The notes under the pieces: generated by a model
What the model saw: only the letters and a program-made list of their open reading frames with translations
Told to the model about the DNA's origin: nothing
Database searches by the model: none
Origin: Vibrio lentus
GTDB taxonomy: Bacteria; Pseudomonadota; Gammaproteobacteria; Enterobacterales; Vibrionaceae
Assembly: GCF_030409755.1 (NCBI RefSeq)
Contig: NZ_JAUFQE010000001.1
Span: 1,674,001-1,738,000 of the forward strand
Length of the DNA: 64,000 nucleotides
Direction of reading: 5' to 3'
Part shown: positions 39,908 through 49,919 of the stretch, piece by piece
Position numbering within the stretch: position 1 is the first letter of the stretch
Layout of the letters: the number at the start of each line of letters is the position of its first letter
Program-made: the position numbers and the translations under genes

Positions 39908-41350
39908 TTAGGCAGCAGCTTCCGTTTTTCTGTTTGGAGCTTGTTTCCCGAGTTTTTTAGCCATGACTTTTTCCATGTCTTCGAGGGCAACCCCTTTGGT
40001 CTCAGGGACATACTTAACAACGACAACCATACAGATGAGGGACAACGCGGCGAACACCCAAAAAGCGAAAGCGCCGTTGAAGTTTTCTTTTAGATATGGA
40101 TTTTCGTTAAGCATAGGGAAGCTTTGAGTCACAATAAATCCAGTAAACCATTGTGCACCCACAGCGATAGCCATTGCTCTTGAACGAATGCTGTTAGGGA
40201 AGATTTCTGAGATCATCGTCCAACATGCACAACCCCAAGATGTAGCGTAAGCGACAACATACAAACACAGCGCAAACAATGCTGCATAACCTTCCGTTCC
40301 GGTATAGAGCACATATCCAACAATAGTCATCCCAAGTGCACAGCCCAGAGTTCCGTATTTCATGAGCGGCAGGCGACCAACTTTGTCGATTAAGTACATA
40401 CCTAACCCGTTACCAAGAATGAATACCACTCCTACAAATGTCGTTTGGAACAACGCGTTTTCAGTACCACCAGCTATAGGTTTTAAGATTTCTGGGGTGT
40501 AATACATGATGACGTTGATACCAGTAAGTTGCTGTGCCGCCGCGACAAATGTACCAATGACAAGGATTGAAAAAAGAAGAGGGGAACGTAAGCTGATTTT
40601 GCTGTTTTTAGATGCGTTCACTGGAACTAAAGATTTTTGTATCTCTAGGATCACTCTGTCTGCATGTTCTGGGTTGGAAATTCGCGAGAGTGTCTCTTTT
40701 GCTTTACCTATTTGCCCCTTGAGTACTAACCAGCGTGGGGATTCAGGAATCATGATTAATAGGCAACCGAACAGTGTCGCTGGCAATACTTCAGAAGCGA
40801 GCATCCAACGCCATCCAACATCAACCAACCAGGCTTCAGACATCCCTTTCGCTATTAGGTAGTTAACGTAGAACACACCAGTTTGACCTATAACAGCGGA
40901 TTGTTGAAACATACTGACTGCTCGACCGCGAAAATCTTTTGGGGCAACCTCTGACATGTACATTGGGGAAACTACACAAGCGATACCAACTGCCACACCA
41001 CCGACGATTCTGAGTAACACATAGATGGTAAATGTAGGTGCGATAGCGGAACCGATGGCGGATATGATAAACAACACAGCAGATAGGAATAGTGCACTTC
41101 GACGACCATATTTTAGGGCAACGGTTCCTGCAGAAACAGCACCGATAATACTTCCCAAGACTACACTGGATACTGCCCAGCCTGTTTGAGCGGGCGTTAA
41201 ACCAAAATGCTCTCTTATTGGGCCAATTGCCCCTGATATTACCGCGGTATCATAACCGAGTAAGATTCCCCCAAGTGCTGCGATACAACAAATTCTAACT
41301 ATGTAAGCGATATTATGTTTGTGAGACTGTGTCCCATTATTAGGTGACAT
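39908..41350 (-). CDS. Sugar-porter MFS transporter, probably myo-inositol
   Basis: The 480 residues have twelve helices and the sugar porter signatures: GYDTAVISGAIGPI, KYGRRSALF (loop 2-3), PESPRWLVLKG at the centre, QQLTGINVIMYYTPEIL and VPETKGVALEDME at the end. ATG 41350 has AAGGAG 6 bases before it. It is divergent from iolE and shares inverted repeats with it, so inositol uptake is the natural role, probably proton-driven. Confidence 0.88.
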   Translation of the reverse strand: MSPNNGTQSHKHNIAYIVRICCIAALGGILLGYDTAVISGAIGPIREHFGLTPAQTGWAVSSVVLGSIIGAVSAGTVALKYGRRSALFLSAVLFIISAIGSAIAPTFTIYVLLRIVGGVAVGIACVVSPMYMSEVAPKDFRGRAVSMFQQSAVIGQTGVFYVNYLIAKGMSEAWLVDVGWRWMLASEVLPATLFGCLLIMIPESPRWLVLKGQIGKAKETLSRISNPEHADRVILEIQKSLVPVNASKNSKISLRSPLLFSILVIGTFVAAAQQLTGINVIMYYTPEILKPIAGGTENALFQTTFVGVVFILGNGLGMYLIDKVGRLPLMKYGTLGCALGMTIVGYVLYTGTEGYAALFALCLYVVAYATSWGCACWTMISEIFPNSIRSRAMAIAVGAQWFTGFIVTQSFPMLNENPYLKENFNGAFAFWVFAALSLICMVVVVKYVPETKGVALEDMEKVMAKKLGKQAPNRKTEAAA

Positions 41351-41495
41351 TACATACTCCTTTGTATTGTCCAAACACTCTCTTAACCATCAAATAAGGT
41401 CGTGCTGGGCGATGATTCGATACCCAATGAATGTAGGGTTAGAGTATCGAATTAATAACTCGCCAATGAATTTAGTAATAATAATAAATAGATTT

Positions 41496-41511
41496 GATAA
41501 ATATTTTTCAT
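41496..41511. promoter_or_regulatory. RpiR-type operator candidate 1
   Basis: GATAAATATTTTTCAT, nearly identical to site 4 upstream of the IolI-like gene. It lies 145 bases upstream of the sugar-porter start. Confidence 0.55.
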
Positions 41512-41602
41512 TTTAGCGACGTTGAGAATCATAATAGCTCAGAATGACTACGGCTATTAAATTAGTGTCTCTTTGGTCAATAATGTTAACCTGATCAAGG
41601 TG

Positions 41603-41618
41603 TGGAAAATATTTTTCA
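41603..41618. promoter_or_regulatory. RpiR-type operator candidate 2
   Basis: TGGAAAATATTTTTCA, close to the GGAA-N6-TTCC form recalled for rhizobial RpiR-type IolR. Confidence 0.6.
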
Positions 41619-41753
41619 AATGGCTTATTTTTATTAAGTTGTTGTTTTTAAATGATTTAAATTAATTGTGATCTGTGCCATTCTTTTCTTGAACCCCCCG
41701 TAAACACTCGCTTTTTTCATATTATTTAAAAAATAAAAAACAAATCGGTCAAA

Positions 41754-41771
41754 ATGAAAAATATTTTTCAT
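41754..41771. promoter_or_regulatory. RpiR-type operator candidate 3 (perfect)
   Basis: ATGAAAAATATTTTTCAT, an 18-base perfect palindrome, 140 bases before iolE. The identical sequence occurs at 57232-57249. Confidence 0.75.
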
Positions 41772-41909
41772 TTGGTTTGGTTTGGATTATATTGAATCTC
41801 AGTGAAGCAAACCTGTTTGGCCAAAATATCGATCAGATGCAATGAACCGATCTAATTGAAATTTTACTGGCCTAAGTACAATTAAATATAAAAATTTTGG
41901 AGTACGACC

Positions 41910-42803
41910 ATGAGCAAAGTTCAATACGGAATTAGCCCTTTAACTTGGACAAATGATGACATGCCAGAACTGGGTGGTGAGATCCCGTTGGAGACGTGTT
42001 TGAGTGAAATGTCTGAGTCTGGCTTTACTGGTACCGAGCTAGGCACTAAATACCCGAGAGATCCAGAAACTCTTATTCCATTGTTGAAAAATCACAACCT
42101 AGTATTGGCATCTGGTTGGTTCAGCGGCAATTTGATGACATTAACTGCAGAAGAAGAAATTGCGGAAATGCAAGGTCATATTTTGTTGCTTAAAGCCGCT
42201 GGTTGTAAGGCGATGGTTTATGGTGAGGTCAGTAATACTGTGCATGGCGACATCAGCAAGCCGTTGTCATCTCGTGTGATTTTGACTGAAGAAGAGTGGA
42301 AAACTTACGCTGAAAAATTAACAACTGTTGCTGATTACCTGTTGAACAAGCATGACATCAAGCTTTCTTTCCATCATCACGTGGGAACGATTGTTGAAAC
42401 GGAAGAAGATATCAATCGTTTGATGGAAGCGACCGGTGATTCAGTTTATCTGACACTAGATACGGGCCACATCACTTATGGGGGTGGTAACCCTGTGAAT
42501 GTTATTGAACGTTGGGGCCACCGTATCGGTCATATGCATTTTAAAGACCTTCGTATTGAAGTGATGAACGCAGCTCGTGATGCTGACAAATCATTCTTAA
42601 ACGCCGTGCTTGATGGAGTATTCACGGTTCCAGGTACGGGTGATGTGAATTACGACGATGTGTTTGCCGCACTTAAAGCGCGTAATTACGAAGGTTGGCT
42701 ATTGGTAGAAGCGGAACAAGATCCAGCGAAAGCACATCCGCTTACGTTTGCAAAAACGGCTTACGAGAACATTACGGGTTACGCAAACAAATACGGCTTG
42801 TAA
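41910..42803 (+). CDS. iolE: Myo-inosose-2 dehydratase
   Basis: The 297-residue TIM-barrel protein removes water from 2-keto-myo-inositol. It matches IolE: YGISPLTWTNDDMPELGGEIPLETCLSEM, FTGTELGTKYPRD, SFHHHVGTIVETEEDI, LTLDTGHITYGGG, HMHFKDLR and GVFTVPGTGDV, with metal-ligand Glu, Asp and His in place. AAAAATTTTGGAG lies just before the ATG. First gene of the iolE-D-dehydrogenase-C-B-aldolase run. Confidence 0.96.
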   Translation: MSKVQYGISPLTWTNDDMPELGGEIPLETCLSEMSESGFTGTELGTKYPRDPETLIPLLKNHNLVLASGWFSGNLMTLTAEEEIAEMQGHILLLKAAGCKAMVYGEVSNTVHGDISKPLSSRVILTEEEWKTYAEKLTTVADYLLNKHDIKLSFHHHVGTIVETEEDINRLMEATGDSVYLTLDTGHITYGGGNPVNVIERWGHRIGHMHFKDLRIEVMNAARDADKSFLNAVLDGVFTVPGTGDVNYDDVFAALKARNYEGWLLVEAEQDPAKAHPLTFAKTAYENITGYANKYGL

Positions 42804-42917
42804 TTAAAAATGGCTTATTGAAGGGCAATCCCAACAATAAGCTAGAGTCGACACATGGACAATACGTAATTGGCAAGGTAACGCGCCAATTACGTATAAG
42901 AAAGATCGAGGAAGAAG

Positions 42918-44789
42918 ATGAAAACTGTACGCCTAACCGTTGCTGAAGCCTTAGCTAAATATCTTGCAGCGCAGAAAATTGTAGTCGATGGGAAAGAAGA
43001 GCAATTATTTGGTGCCGCTTTCGCCATTTTTGGTCACGGCAATGTGACATGTTTTGGCCAACAGCTGAAAAACATCGAAGAAAAAATCCCAACGTGGCGT
43101 GGTCAAAACGAGCAATCAATGGCTACGGCTGCAATCGCTTATGCAAAAGCGAATAAGCGTCAACGTATAGGTATTGCGACCAGCTCAATTGGTCCTGGTG
43201 CCACCAATATGGTCACTGCAGCCGGTATTGCACATACTAACCGTCTGCCACTATTACTTATCTCTGGCGATGCTTATGTAAGCCGTCTTCCAGATCCTGT
43301 ATTGCAACAGCCAGAAAATTTTGAAGATCCATCGGTGACCTCTAACGACGCATTCAAACCATTGACTCGTTACTGGGATCGCGTGTTGTCGCCTGCTCAA
43401 TTGATGCATACGCTTCCACAAGCTCTAGATACTATGCTTGACCCTGCGACATGCGGGCCAGTTTTTCTTGGATTACCGCAAGATGTTCAAGGCATTGCTT
43501 ACGACTTCCCTGAGATATTTTTTGAAGAGAAATGTCATCGTATCCGTCGCCCTGAGCCGGAAATGGTCGTACTAGAGGAAGCGAAAGAGATCTTAATTAA
43601 AGCGAAGAAGCCTTTGATTATTTCAGGTGGTGGCGTGCATTACTCGCTTGCAACTGATGAACTAGCCGCGTTCGCAGCTAAGCACAACATCCCTGTTGTA
43701 GAAACTATTGCTGGTCGAGCAACCATGCTGCAAGACAATCCACTCAACGCTGGGCCTATCGGCGTTACGGGCTCTAACTCTGCTAACCATATGGCTAATG
43801 AAGCTGATGTCGTACTTGCGATTGGTACACGTTTACAAGATTTCACTACGGGATCTTGGAGCGTATTTAAAAATCCAGAAATGCAGCTAATTAGTATTAA
43901 CGTGGCCAAATTTGATGCGATTAAGCACCGCTCTCATCCAGTTATTGGTGATGCGAAAACCAGTATGACGAAACTATCTGGTCTTTTGGCTGACTGGCGA
44001 TCAGGTGATGAGTGGTCTTCAAAAGCGAAAGTAGAAGCTGATGAGTGGAAGGCGTTAGTCCAACGTCGTACTCACCCACAAGCCGGTGAATTGCTTGAAG
44101 GTACTTCTTCTTATGCTGAAGTGATTGGCAAGCTGAACCGTAGTATGGAAGAGGGAGATACAGTCTTGACTGCCGCCGGCGGATTGCCTGCTGAACTGTC
44201 TATGAACTGGCAAAATTACCAAATTGGTAAATTTGATATCGACTTTGGCTATTCGTGCATGGGTTATGAGATCGCGGGTGGCTGGGGGGCGAAAATTGCC
44301 AACCCAGACAGTGATGTTGTGGTTCTTGTTGGTGATGGTTCGTACCTCATTCAAAATTCAGATATCTACTCGTCTGTTTTGACTGGACACAAAATGATCG
44401 TTGTCGTTTGTGACAATGGCGGCTTCGCTGTTATCAACAAGCTTCAGAATAATACAGGTAACGAATCATTTAATAACCTCCTAGAAGATTGTCGTCGCCC
44501 TGACGGAGAGTTAGCCCGTGTTGATTTTGCAAAACATGCAGAAGCACAAGGTGCAATCAGCGAGAAATTGACCTCAATTACCGACTTTGATGCTGCATTC
44601 GCAAGAGCGAAAGAAGCTGACCGTACCTACGTTATCGTGGTGGACATTGACCCAGTATCTCCGGCGGCATGGTCGAAATGTGATTGCTGGTGGGAAGTAG
44701 GACTTCCTGAGGTTACACGTAACGAAGAGACCGCCAAAAAAGTCGCTGATTGGGAAGAGGGCCGTGCGGCTCAGCGTCGCGGTGTTTAA
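42918..44789 (+). CDS. iolD: 3D-(3,5/4)-trihydroxycyclohexane-1,2-dione hydrolase
   Basis: The 623-residue ThDP enzyme opens the ring to give 5-deoxyglucuronate. The PP domain has AFAIFGHGNVTCFGQQL and the catalytic Glu in WRGQNEQSM; the central domain carries NANHM-type segments; the Pyr/ThDP domain has CMGYEIAGGWGAKIA, VGDGSYLIQNSD and CDNGGFAVINKLQ for Mg-ThDP. The length is normal for IolD. Confidence 0.96.
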   Translation: MKTVRLTVAEALAKYLAAQKIVVDGKEEQLFGAAFAIFGHGNVTCFGQQLKNIEEKIPTWRGQNEQSMATAAIAYAKANKRQRIGIATSSIGPGATNMVTAAGIAHTNRLPLLLISGDAYVSRLPDPVLQQPENFEDPSVTSNDAFKPLTRYWDRVLSPAQLMHTLPQALDTMLDPATCGPVFLGLPQDVQGIAYDFPEIFFEEKCHRIRRPEPEMVVLEEAKEILIKAKKPLIISGGGVHYSLATDELAAFAAKHNIPVVETIAGRATMLQDNPLNAGPIGVTGSNSANHMANEADVVLAIGTRLQDFTTGSWSVFKNPEMQLISINVAKFDAIKHRSHPVIGDAKTSMTKLSGLLADWRSGDEWSSKAKVEADEWKALVQRRTHPQAGELLEGTSSYAEVIGKLNRSMEEGDTVLTAAGGLPAELSMNWQNYQIGKFDIDFGYSCMGYEIAGGWGAKIANPDSDVVVLVGDGSYLIQNSDIYSSVLTGHKMIVVVCDNGGFAVINKLQNNTGNESFNNLLEDCRRPDGELARVDFAKHAEAQGAISEKLTSITDFDAAFARAKEADRTYVIVVDIDPVSPAAWSKCDCWWEVGLPEVTRNEETAKKVADWEEGRAAQRRGV

Positions 44790-44877
44790 TCAAGAATATT
44801 CAAAATTAAAATCACAATAACTTTAACCACTGATACATCACTCAATCAGTTGATGTATCAGGTAACGGAGCAAGATT

Positions 44878-46056
44878 ATGTTTAATGAAGAACGTCGTTT
44901 TGAACAACCTCTACGCTGGGCAATGATCGGTGGTGGACGTGGTAGTCAGATTGGTTACTCACACCGTAACGCAGCACAACGAGATGGGCTTTTTAAGCTT
45001 GTTGCTGGCGCTTTTGATTTAGATGCTGAGCGCTGCAGAGATTTTGGAGCCAACTTGGGATTAGACCCTGATCGTTGTTATGCGAACTACAAAGAGATGT
45101 TTGCAGCAGAAGCACAGCGTGAAGATGGTATTCAAGCCGTGTCTATTGCGACGCCAAATTCTACACACTATGAAATCTGTAAGGCGGCACTCGAAGCAAA
45201 CCTGCATGTTGTTTGTGAAAAACCTATCACATTTACATCAGAAGAAGCGGAAGAGTTAAAAGTTATCGCTGAGCAAAACAATCGAGTGATTGGCGTGATG
45301 TATGGCTACAGCGGTTTCCCTATGGTTCAGCAAGCTCGTGAAATGGTAAAGCGTGGTGACTTAGGTGACATCCGCGTTATCAATATGCAGTTTGCTCATG
45401 GTTTTCATAACGAAGAGTACGAACTTAACGATCCAGGCTTGAAATGGCGCGTGAGCCCTGAAGTTTCAGGTCCAACGTATGTGCTGGGTGATATCGGTAC
45501 GCACGCATTTTACTTATGTGAAGTGATGACTGGCCTTGAAGTCGATCGTTTAGCGTGTATGCGTCAGAGCTTTATTAAGTCACGTACACCGTTAGAAGAT
45601 AATGCACACGTAATGATGGAATTCAAAGGTGGCGCAGTAGGCACACTTTGGGCTTCTGCGGTGAATGCTGGCTCTATGCACCAACAAAAAATCAGAATCG
45701 TAGGCTCTAAAGCATCAATTGAATGGTGGGATGAGCAACCAAACCAACTGCGCTTAGAAGTGCAAGGTGAGCCATCGCGTATTCTTGAGCGTGGTATGGG
45801 CTACTTGCACCAAGATGCGCCTGGCGTTGCTGTGAATCGCGTGGGTGGTGGTCATGCGGAAGGCTACTTCGAGTCTTGGGCAAACCTTTATCATCGTTTC
45901 GCGCTTGCGTTTGACGCGGCAGACCGTGACGACCAGCAAGCGTTATCTGATATTTGGTTCCCTGGTATTGATGCGGGCATCGAAGGTGTTCGTTTATGTG
46001 AGAAGTGCGTGGAGTCTGCGGACCAAAACGCTGCTTGGGTTGAATACAGCAGATAG
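44878..46056 (+). CDS. Gfo/Idh/MocA family dehydrogenase in the iol operon
   Basis: The 392 residues have an N-terminal Rossmann fold (AMIGGGRGSQIGYSHRNAA), the VVCEKPIT motif with the conserved Lys, and a C-terminal alpha/beta domain (YVLGDIGTHAFYLCEVMTGLE). It is longer than IolG and resembles the iol-cluster subgroup that acts on scyllo-inositol or other inositol isomers. It lies between iolD and iolC. The exact isomer is uncertain. Confidence 0.85.
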   Translation: MFNEERRFEQPLRWAMIGGGRGSQIGYSHRNAAQRDGLFKLVAGAFDLDAERCRDFGANLGLDPDRCYANYKEMFAAEAQREDGIQAVSIATPNSTHYEICKAALEANLHVVCEKPITFTSEEAEELKVIAEQNNRVIGVMYGYSGFPMVQQAREMVKRGDLGDIRVINMQFAHGFHNEEYELNDPGLKWRVSPEVSGPTYVLGDIGTHAFYLCEVMTGLEVDRLACMRQSFIKSRTPLEDNAHVMMEFKGGAVGTLWASAVNAGSMHQQKIRIVGSKASIEWWDEQPNQLRLEVQGEPSRILERGMGYLHQDAPGVAVNRVGGGHAEGYFESWANLYHRFALAFDAADRDDQQALSDIWFPGIDAGIEGVRLCEKCVESADQNAAWVEYSR

Positions 46057-46065
46057 GAACTGACT

Positions 46066-47052
46066 ATGACAAAGATTGCACTTCCAAAAGATCGCAAGCT
46101 GGATGCCATCGTATTAGGCCGAGCTGGCGTTGATCTCTATGCTCGCGAATTCAATACGGACATGGCTGATATTTCGGGCTTTAACAAATTCGTTGGCGGT
46201 TCTGCCGCAAATATCGCAGTAGCAGTTAGTCGTTTGGGTGGTAGAACCGGCTTTATTGGTTGCGTGGCAAATGACGCGTTCGGTGACTACGTAAAAGGTT
46301 ACATGCAAGAGCAGGGTATCAACCTTGACGGAATGATGACTGATGACACAGGTTCTCGAACTTCTGTTGCATTTACCGAGATGAAGCCAAGCGACTGTAC
46401 CGTTCTGATTTATAGAAACAACGCATCAGACTTAACCATAAAACCAGAACAGGTGAGCGCAGATTACATCGCGAGTTCCAAGACTTTGGTTGTAACGGGT
46501 ACTGCACTTTCAGAGAGCCCAAGCCGTGAAGCTACGCTCATTGCAATGGAACATGCTCGTAGAGCGGGCACTATCGTGATTCTTGATGTGGATTACCGTC
46601 CATATTCTTGGCGCACAGATGTCGATGCGTCCATTTATTACGGAATCGCTGCGGGGCTATCTGACATTGTTATCGGCAATCGTGAAGAGTTCGACATGAT
46701 GGAGACGGTTCTGGCACCTGGCAATCAAGATGATGACCAAACGGCAGAACGATTTCTACGTGAAAACACTCAAGTGGTTGTGATTAAGGCTGGAGAGCTT
46801 GGTTCTAAAGTGTATTGCAAAGATGGCTATAAGTTTGAACAAGGTATTTTCCGAGTCAGAGTGAACAAGCCATTTGGTTCTGGCGATTCGTTTGCTGGCG
46901 GTCTTATCTGGACGCTTATCAATGATGGTGAACTAGAGGATGGTGTTCGTCATGGATCCGCTGCAGCGGCAATCAATGTGAGTGGTGAAAGCTGTACTGA
47001 AGCAATGCCAACGAAAGAAGAACTACTCGATTTCATTGAGAGTCGAGCGTAA
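46066..47052 (+). CDS. iolC: 5-dehydro-2-deoxygluconokinase, single-domain form
   Basis: The 328 residues are a PfkB kinase: DAIVLGRAGVDLYAREF, FVGGSAANIAVAVSRLGG near the start, ILDVDYRPYSWR in the middle and the phosphotransfer motif PFGSGDSFAGG (catalytic Asp274). The motif is normally GAGD; the Ser at 272 is a mild change. It phosphorylates 2-deoxy-5-keto-D-gluconate for the aldolase encoded two genes later. It is 9 bases from the dehydrogenase gene. Confidence 0.93.
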   Translation: MTKIALPKDRKLDAIVLGRAGVDLYAREFNTDMADISGFNKFVGGSAANIAVAVSRLGGRTGFIGCVANDAFGDYVKGYMQEQGINLDGMMTDDTGSRTSVAFTEMKPSDCTVLIYRNNASDLTIKPEQVSADYIASSKTLVVTGTALSESPSREATLIAMEHARRAGTIVILDVDYRPYSWRTDVDASIYYGIAAGLSDIVIGNREEFDMMETVLAPGNQDDDQTAERFLRENTQVVVIKAGELGSKVYCKDGYKFEQGIFRVRVNKPFGSGDSFAGGLIWTLINDGELEDGVRHGSAAAAINVSGESCTEAMPTKEELLDFIESRA

Positions 47053-47251
47053 CGCTTTTGACTTGAACCTTCTTTGCAAATCAAGGAATGAGTCAGTCGG
47101 ATCGGTAATTTGCTCAGTCATTAATACGTTCAGTCATTAATACGCTTTGGATTACGAACCATCTCGGTCCGACATTTTTATTCGTTTTGAATTAAATAAT
47201 AAGAACTATGTTGAGTTGCAACGACGACTCGACGAACGAGGAGAAAGGATT

Positions 47252-48124
47252 ATGGGTAAGCATATACCCCCATTTAATAATCAAAACCAGCCAATCGTTG
47301 ATGTTAACGATGAAGTTACACCACTTTGTTATTTCAACCAGGTTCACTTGAGCCAAAGTGAGCAACATACTCACACTGTTGAAGGGTATGAGTCTGTAGT
47401 TGTACTTGCTGGTGGAACGTGTTGTATCACAGTGAGTAACGGTGTCGATGAGCCTCAAGTCTTTGACAATATAGGTCAGCGTCGCACGGTATGGGACGGT
47501 GAACCAGAATCTGTTTATGTACCGCTTGGCTATACAGCGACCATTGATTGTGTAAGTGAAAGCGCAGATGTAATGATTGCTGGTGGTAAATTTGATGCAT
47601 CATTAGAACCGTTCTGCGTTCGTGCTGATGAAGTTGAAATGGTTCAATACGGCTCAGATGATACAAAAACACATCGTAAAATCAAACATGTGCTTGGGCA
47701 AAGTAACGCAGACAAACGTGGTCGTTTACTTGTCAGCGAGCTATTTACGGTTGGTGCGGGCGGTTGGTCTGGTTTTCCTCCGCATAAACATGATGAAGAC
47801 CGCATCAAAGAAGATGGCAGCAAAGAGACATTGTACGAAGAGGTGTATCAATTCCGTTTCAATCCTGACTTTGGTTTCGGCGCCCAGTTTTTATACGAGC
47901 ATGAAGACGATTTTGGCCCTGTTTATCACGTTCGCACTGGTTCAGTAATTGCGATTGATAAAGGTTACCACCCAAGTGTTGCTGCGCCGGGCTATGAAAT
48001 GTATTACTTCACTATCATTGTAGGGAAAACGTCTAAGTCTTTGATTCAGCACTTTGACCCTCATCATGAGTATCAGGTTGAAACCATTCCTGGCATCAAG
48101 GATATGATCGCCAAGTTTAAGTAA
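47252..48124 (+). CDS. iolB: 5-deoxy-glucuronate isomerase
   Basis: The 290-residue bicupin isomerises 5-deoxyglucuronate to 2-deoxy-5-ketogluconate. It has SEQQHTHTVEGYESVVVLAGG in the first half and GGWSGFPPHKHDEDR with EVYQFRFNPDFGFGAQFLY and IDKGYHPSVAAPGYEMYYF in the second, the metal-binding KduI/IolB pattern. ATG 47252 is chosen for its GGAGAAAGGATT leader; the upstream extension is not family-like. Confidence 0.95.
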   Translation: MGKHIPPFNNQNQPIVDVNDEVTPLCYFNQVHLSQSEQHTHTVEGYESVVVLAGGTCCITVSNGVDEPQVFDNIGQRRTVWDGEPESVYVPLGYTATIDCVSESADVMIAGGKFDASLEPFCVRADEVEMVQYGSDDTKTHRKIKHVLGQSNADKRGRLLVSELFTVGAGGWSGFPPHKHDEDRIKEDGSKETLYEEVYQFRFNPDFGFGAQFLYEHEDDFGPVYHVRTGSVIAIDKGYHPSVAAPGYEMYYFTIIVGKTSKSLIQHFDPHHEYQVETIPGIKDMIAKFK

Positions 48125-48138
48125 AAGAGGGAAACGTT

Positions 48139-48966
48139 ATGTTGGTTAATTTAAACGATTTATTACCTGATGCTGCGGCGTCAAATTATTCAGTTCCCTG
48201 TTTTAATGTCTTTGGCTTTGAAGATGCTCGCGCCGTTGTAGAGGCTGCGGAAGAAGTGAACAAAGCGGTTATCTTAGCGTGTAACAAAGATGTCGTTGAT
48301 TTTTATGGGGTCGAAACGGCCGCGGCGATGTTTTTAGGTCTAGCGACTAAAAGTACAGTGCCAGTTTGTCTGCACCTCGATCACACCTATGAAGAAGACA
48401 TTGTATATCGAGCATTAAAAGCGGGCTTTAGTTCGGTAATGTTCGATGGTTCTCAGCTTAGTCTAGAAGAGAACATAGCTCGAACTCGTAAAGTCGCTGA
48501 TGTCGCTCATGCATTGGGTGCTTCAGTCGAAGGTGAGATTGGCTCTGTGCCGTACGATGAAGGTCGTGACCATATTAAAACGATTGATACCAGCCCAGCT
48601 GATGCAGCAAGATTTGCTCGCGAAAGTGGTGCTGATTGTGTTGCGATTTCTGTCGGGAATGTCCACCGTCTAACCGAACCAACATGCACGATTGATTTTG
48701 GCTTACTTGACCGTATTGCTGCCGAAGTGACGATACCATTGGTGATACATGGAGCCAGTGGCATTCGAGACGAGGATATGGCGAGACTCAAGCAAAGTCG
48801 TGTCTCTAAGTTCAATATTGGCACCTGCTTACGTCAGGCCTTAGGTAACAACCTACGTGGCTATATGAATGATGAACCAGAGAAGTTTGATAGAATTTAC
48901 TTCATGCAAAAAGCAATGCCGTACGTAAAAGATGAAGCTATTCGAAACTTCGAACTTTTATCTTAG
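48139..48966 (+). CDS. iolJ: Class II aldolase, IolJ-type
   Basis: The 275 residues fit the class II fructose-bisphosphate/tagatose-bisphosphate aldolase family: NYSVPCFNVFGFEDARAVVEAAEE, VCLHLDHTYEEDIVYRALKAGFSSVMFDGSQLSLEENI (His/Asp zinc site), EGEIGSVPYDEGRD, AISVGNVHR and VIHGASGIRDED. In this operon it should cleave 5-keto-2-deoxygluconate 6-phosphate to DHAP and malonate semialdehyde. Confidence 0.88.
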   Translation: MLVNLNDLLPDAAASNYSVPCFNVFGFEDARAVVEAAEEVNKAVILACNKDVVDFYGVETAAAMFLGLATKSTVPVCLHLDHTYEEDIVYRALKAGFSSVMFDGSQLSLEENIARTRKVADVAHALGASVEGEIGSVPYDEGRDHIKTIDTSPADAARFARESGADCVAISVGNVHRLTEPTCTIDFGLLDRIAAEVTIPLVIHGASGIRDEDMARLKQSRVSKFNIGTCLRQALGNNLRGYMNDEPEKFDRIYFMQKAMPYVKDEAIRNFELLS

Positions 48967-48970
48967 AATT

Positions 48971-49000
48971 AATACCCCAAGTGTTAAAGCTTGGGGTATT
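48971..49000 (+). terminator. Hairpin between aldolase and RpiR genes
   Basis: AATACCCCAAG with CTTGGGGTATT, 8-base loop and only a weak T-tract. It may partially terminate the iol operon before the regulator gene. Confidence 0.5.
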
Positions 49001-49041
49001 ATTGATTTATAAACCAATATTTAACGGGAAAGAAGTTAGGT

Positions 49042-49887
49042 ATGGAAGTTGAAACTAACGAGATTGTACATGTGCCTAGTGATTTAGACTCTCTGAAAGA
49101 GTTAATCGTCAAACGCTATGACAACTTGAGTCAACGCTTACAGCAAGTCGCGGACTATGTGTTAGCCCAGCCTATGCTAGTTGCCGTTGAGACTATGGCG
49201 ACCATTGCGGAACAAGCTAATGTACCATTGTCGACATTAAGTCGATTTTCAAATGCGATGGGCTTTAGTGGGTTTAGCCAAATGCAGGCTCTGTTTAGAG
49301 ACCAATATCTAAATAGACCTCGGGATTATAAAGACCGAGTGCGCAAAGCAAGAGACCAAGAAACATATCAACCAGAATCGCCAACTGCTATTTTTAATGA
49401 TTACGGTGTCGCTAACGTTGAAGCGATAGAAAAATTACAAGTATCAGTTTCACCACAGAAGCTTGAAAGAGCCGTGAGCTTGATGGATCAAGCCGAAACG
49501 ATATATATACAAGGGATGCGCCGAGCTTATCCGGTTGCCTTTTACCTTTGGTATGCTCTCATGAAGTCAGATAACAATGTTGTCTTACTTGATGACCATG
49601 GAGGGATGCTGACCCCTATGATCCGTAATATGAACGATAAAGACGTATTGCTTACTGTGACTTTTGCCCCTTATGCAATGGAAACCAGTAATGTCATAGA
49701 GTGTGCTCATGACCGAGGTGTTCCTATCATCGCGATCGCAGATAACCAGATGATGGCGCATGGCAGTAAGATGGACGTGTGTTTTGAAGTGGAAGAAGGG
49801 GAAGTTATGGGTTTTCGCTCGTTGAGTTCTTCGATGTACCTAGCTCAAACATTAGCCGTGAGTTTGATGTGTCGTGAGATTAAGTAG
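49042..49887 (+). CDS. RpiR/MurR family regulator of the iol genes (copy 1)
   Basis: The 281 residues have the RpiR HTH (KRYDNLSQRLQQVADYVLAQP, then ATIAEQANVPLSTLSRFSNAMGFSGFSQMQALFRDQYL) and a SIS sugar-phosphate-binding domain (IYIQGMRRAYPVAFYLWYAL, LTVTFAPYAMETSNVIECA). It ends the iol run and is paralogous to the protein at 52295. It is a likely repressor released by an inositol intermediate, by analogy with rhizobial IolR. Confidence 0.9.
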   Translation: MEVETNEIVHVPSDLDSLKELIVKRYDNLSQRLQQVADYVLAQPMLVAVETMATIAEQANVPLSTLSRFSNAMGFSGFSQMQALFRDQYLNRPRDYKDRVRKARDQETYQPESPTAIFNDYGVANVEAIEKLQVSVSPQKLERAVSLMDQAETIYIQGMRRAYPVAFYLWYALMKSDNNVVLLDDHGGMLTPMIRNMNDKDVLLTVTFAPYAMETSNVIECAHDRGVPIIAIADNQMMAHGSKMDVCFEVEEGEVMGFRSLSSSMYLAQTLAVSLMCREIK

Positions 49888-49919
49888 CGTATACATTCAG
49901 AATGTTCTAAATAACACTA

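Larger units (their letters stand above)
41351..41909. promoter_or_regulatory. Divergent control region sugar porter / iolE
   Basis: 560 AT-rich bases with no gene. It holds three copies of the GAAAAATATTTTTC-type palindrome (41496-41511, 41603-41618, 41754-41771), likely bound by the RpiR regulators encoded nearby. Confidence 0.6.
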
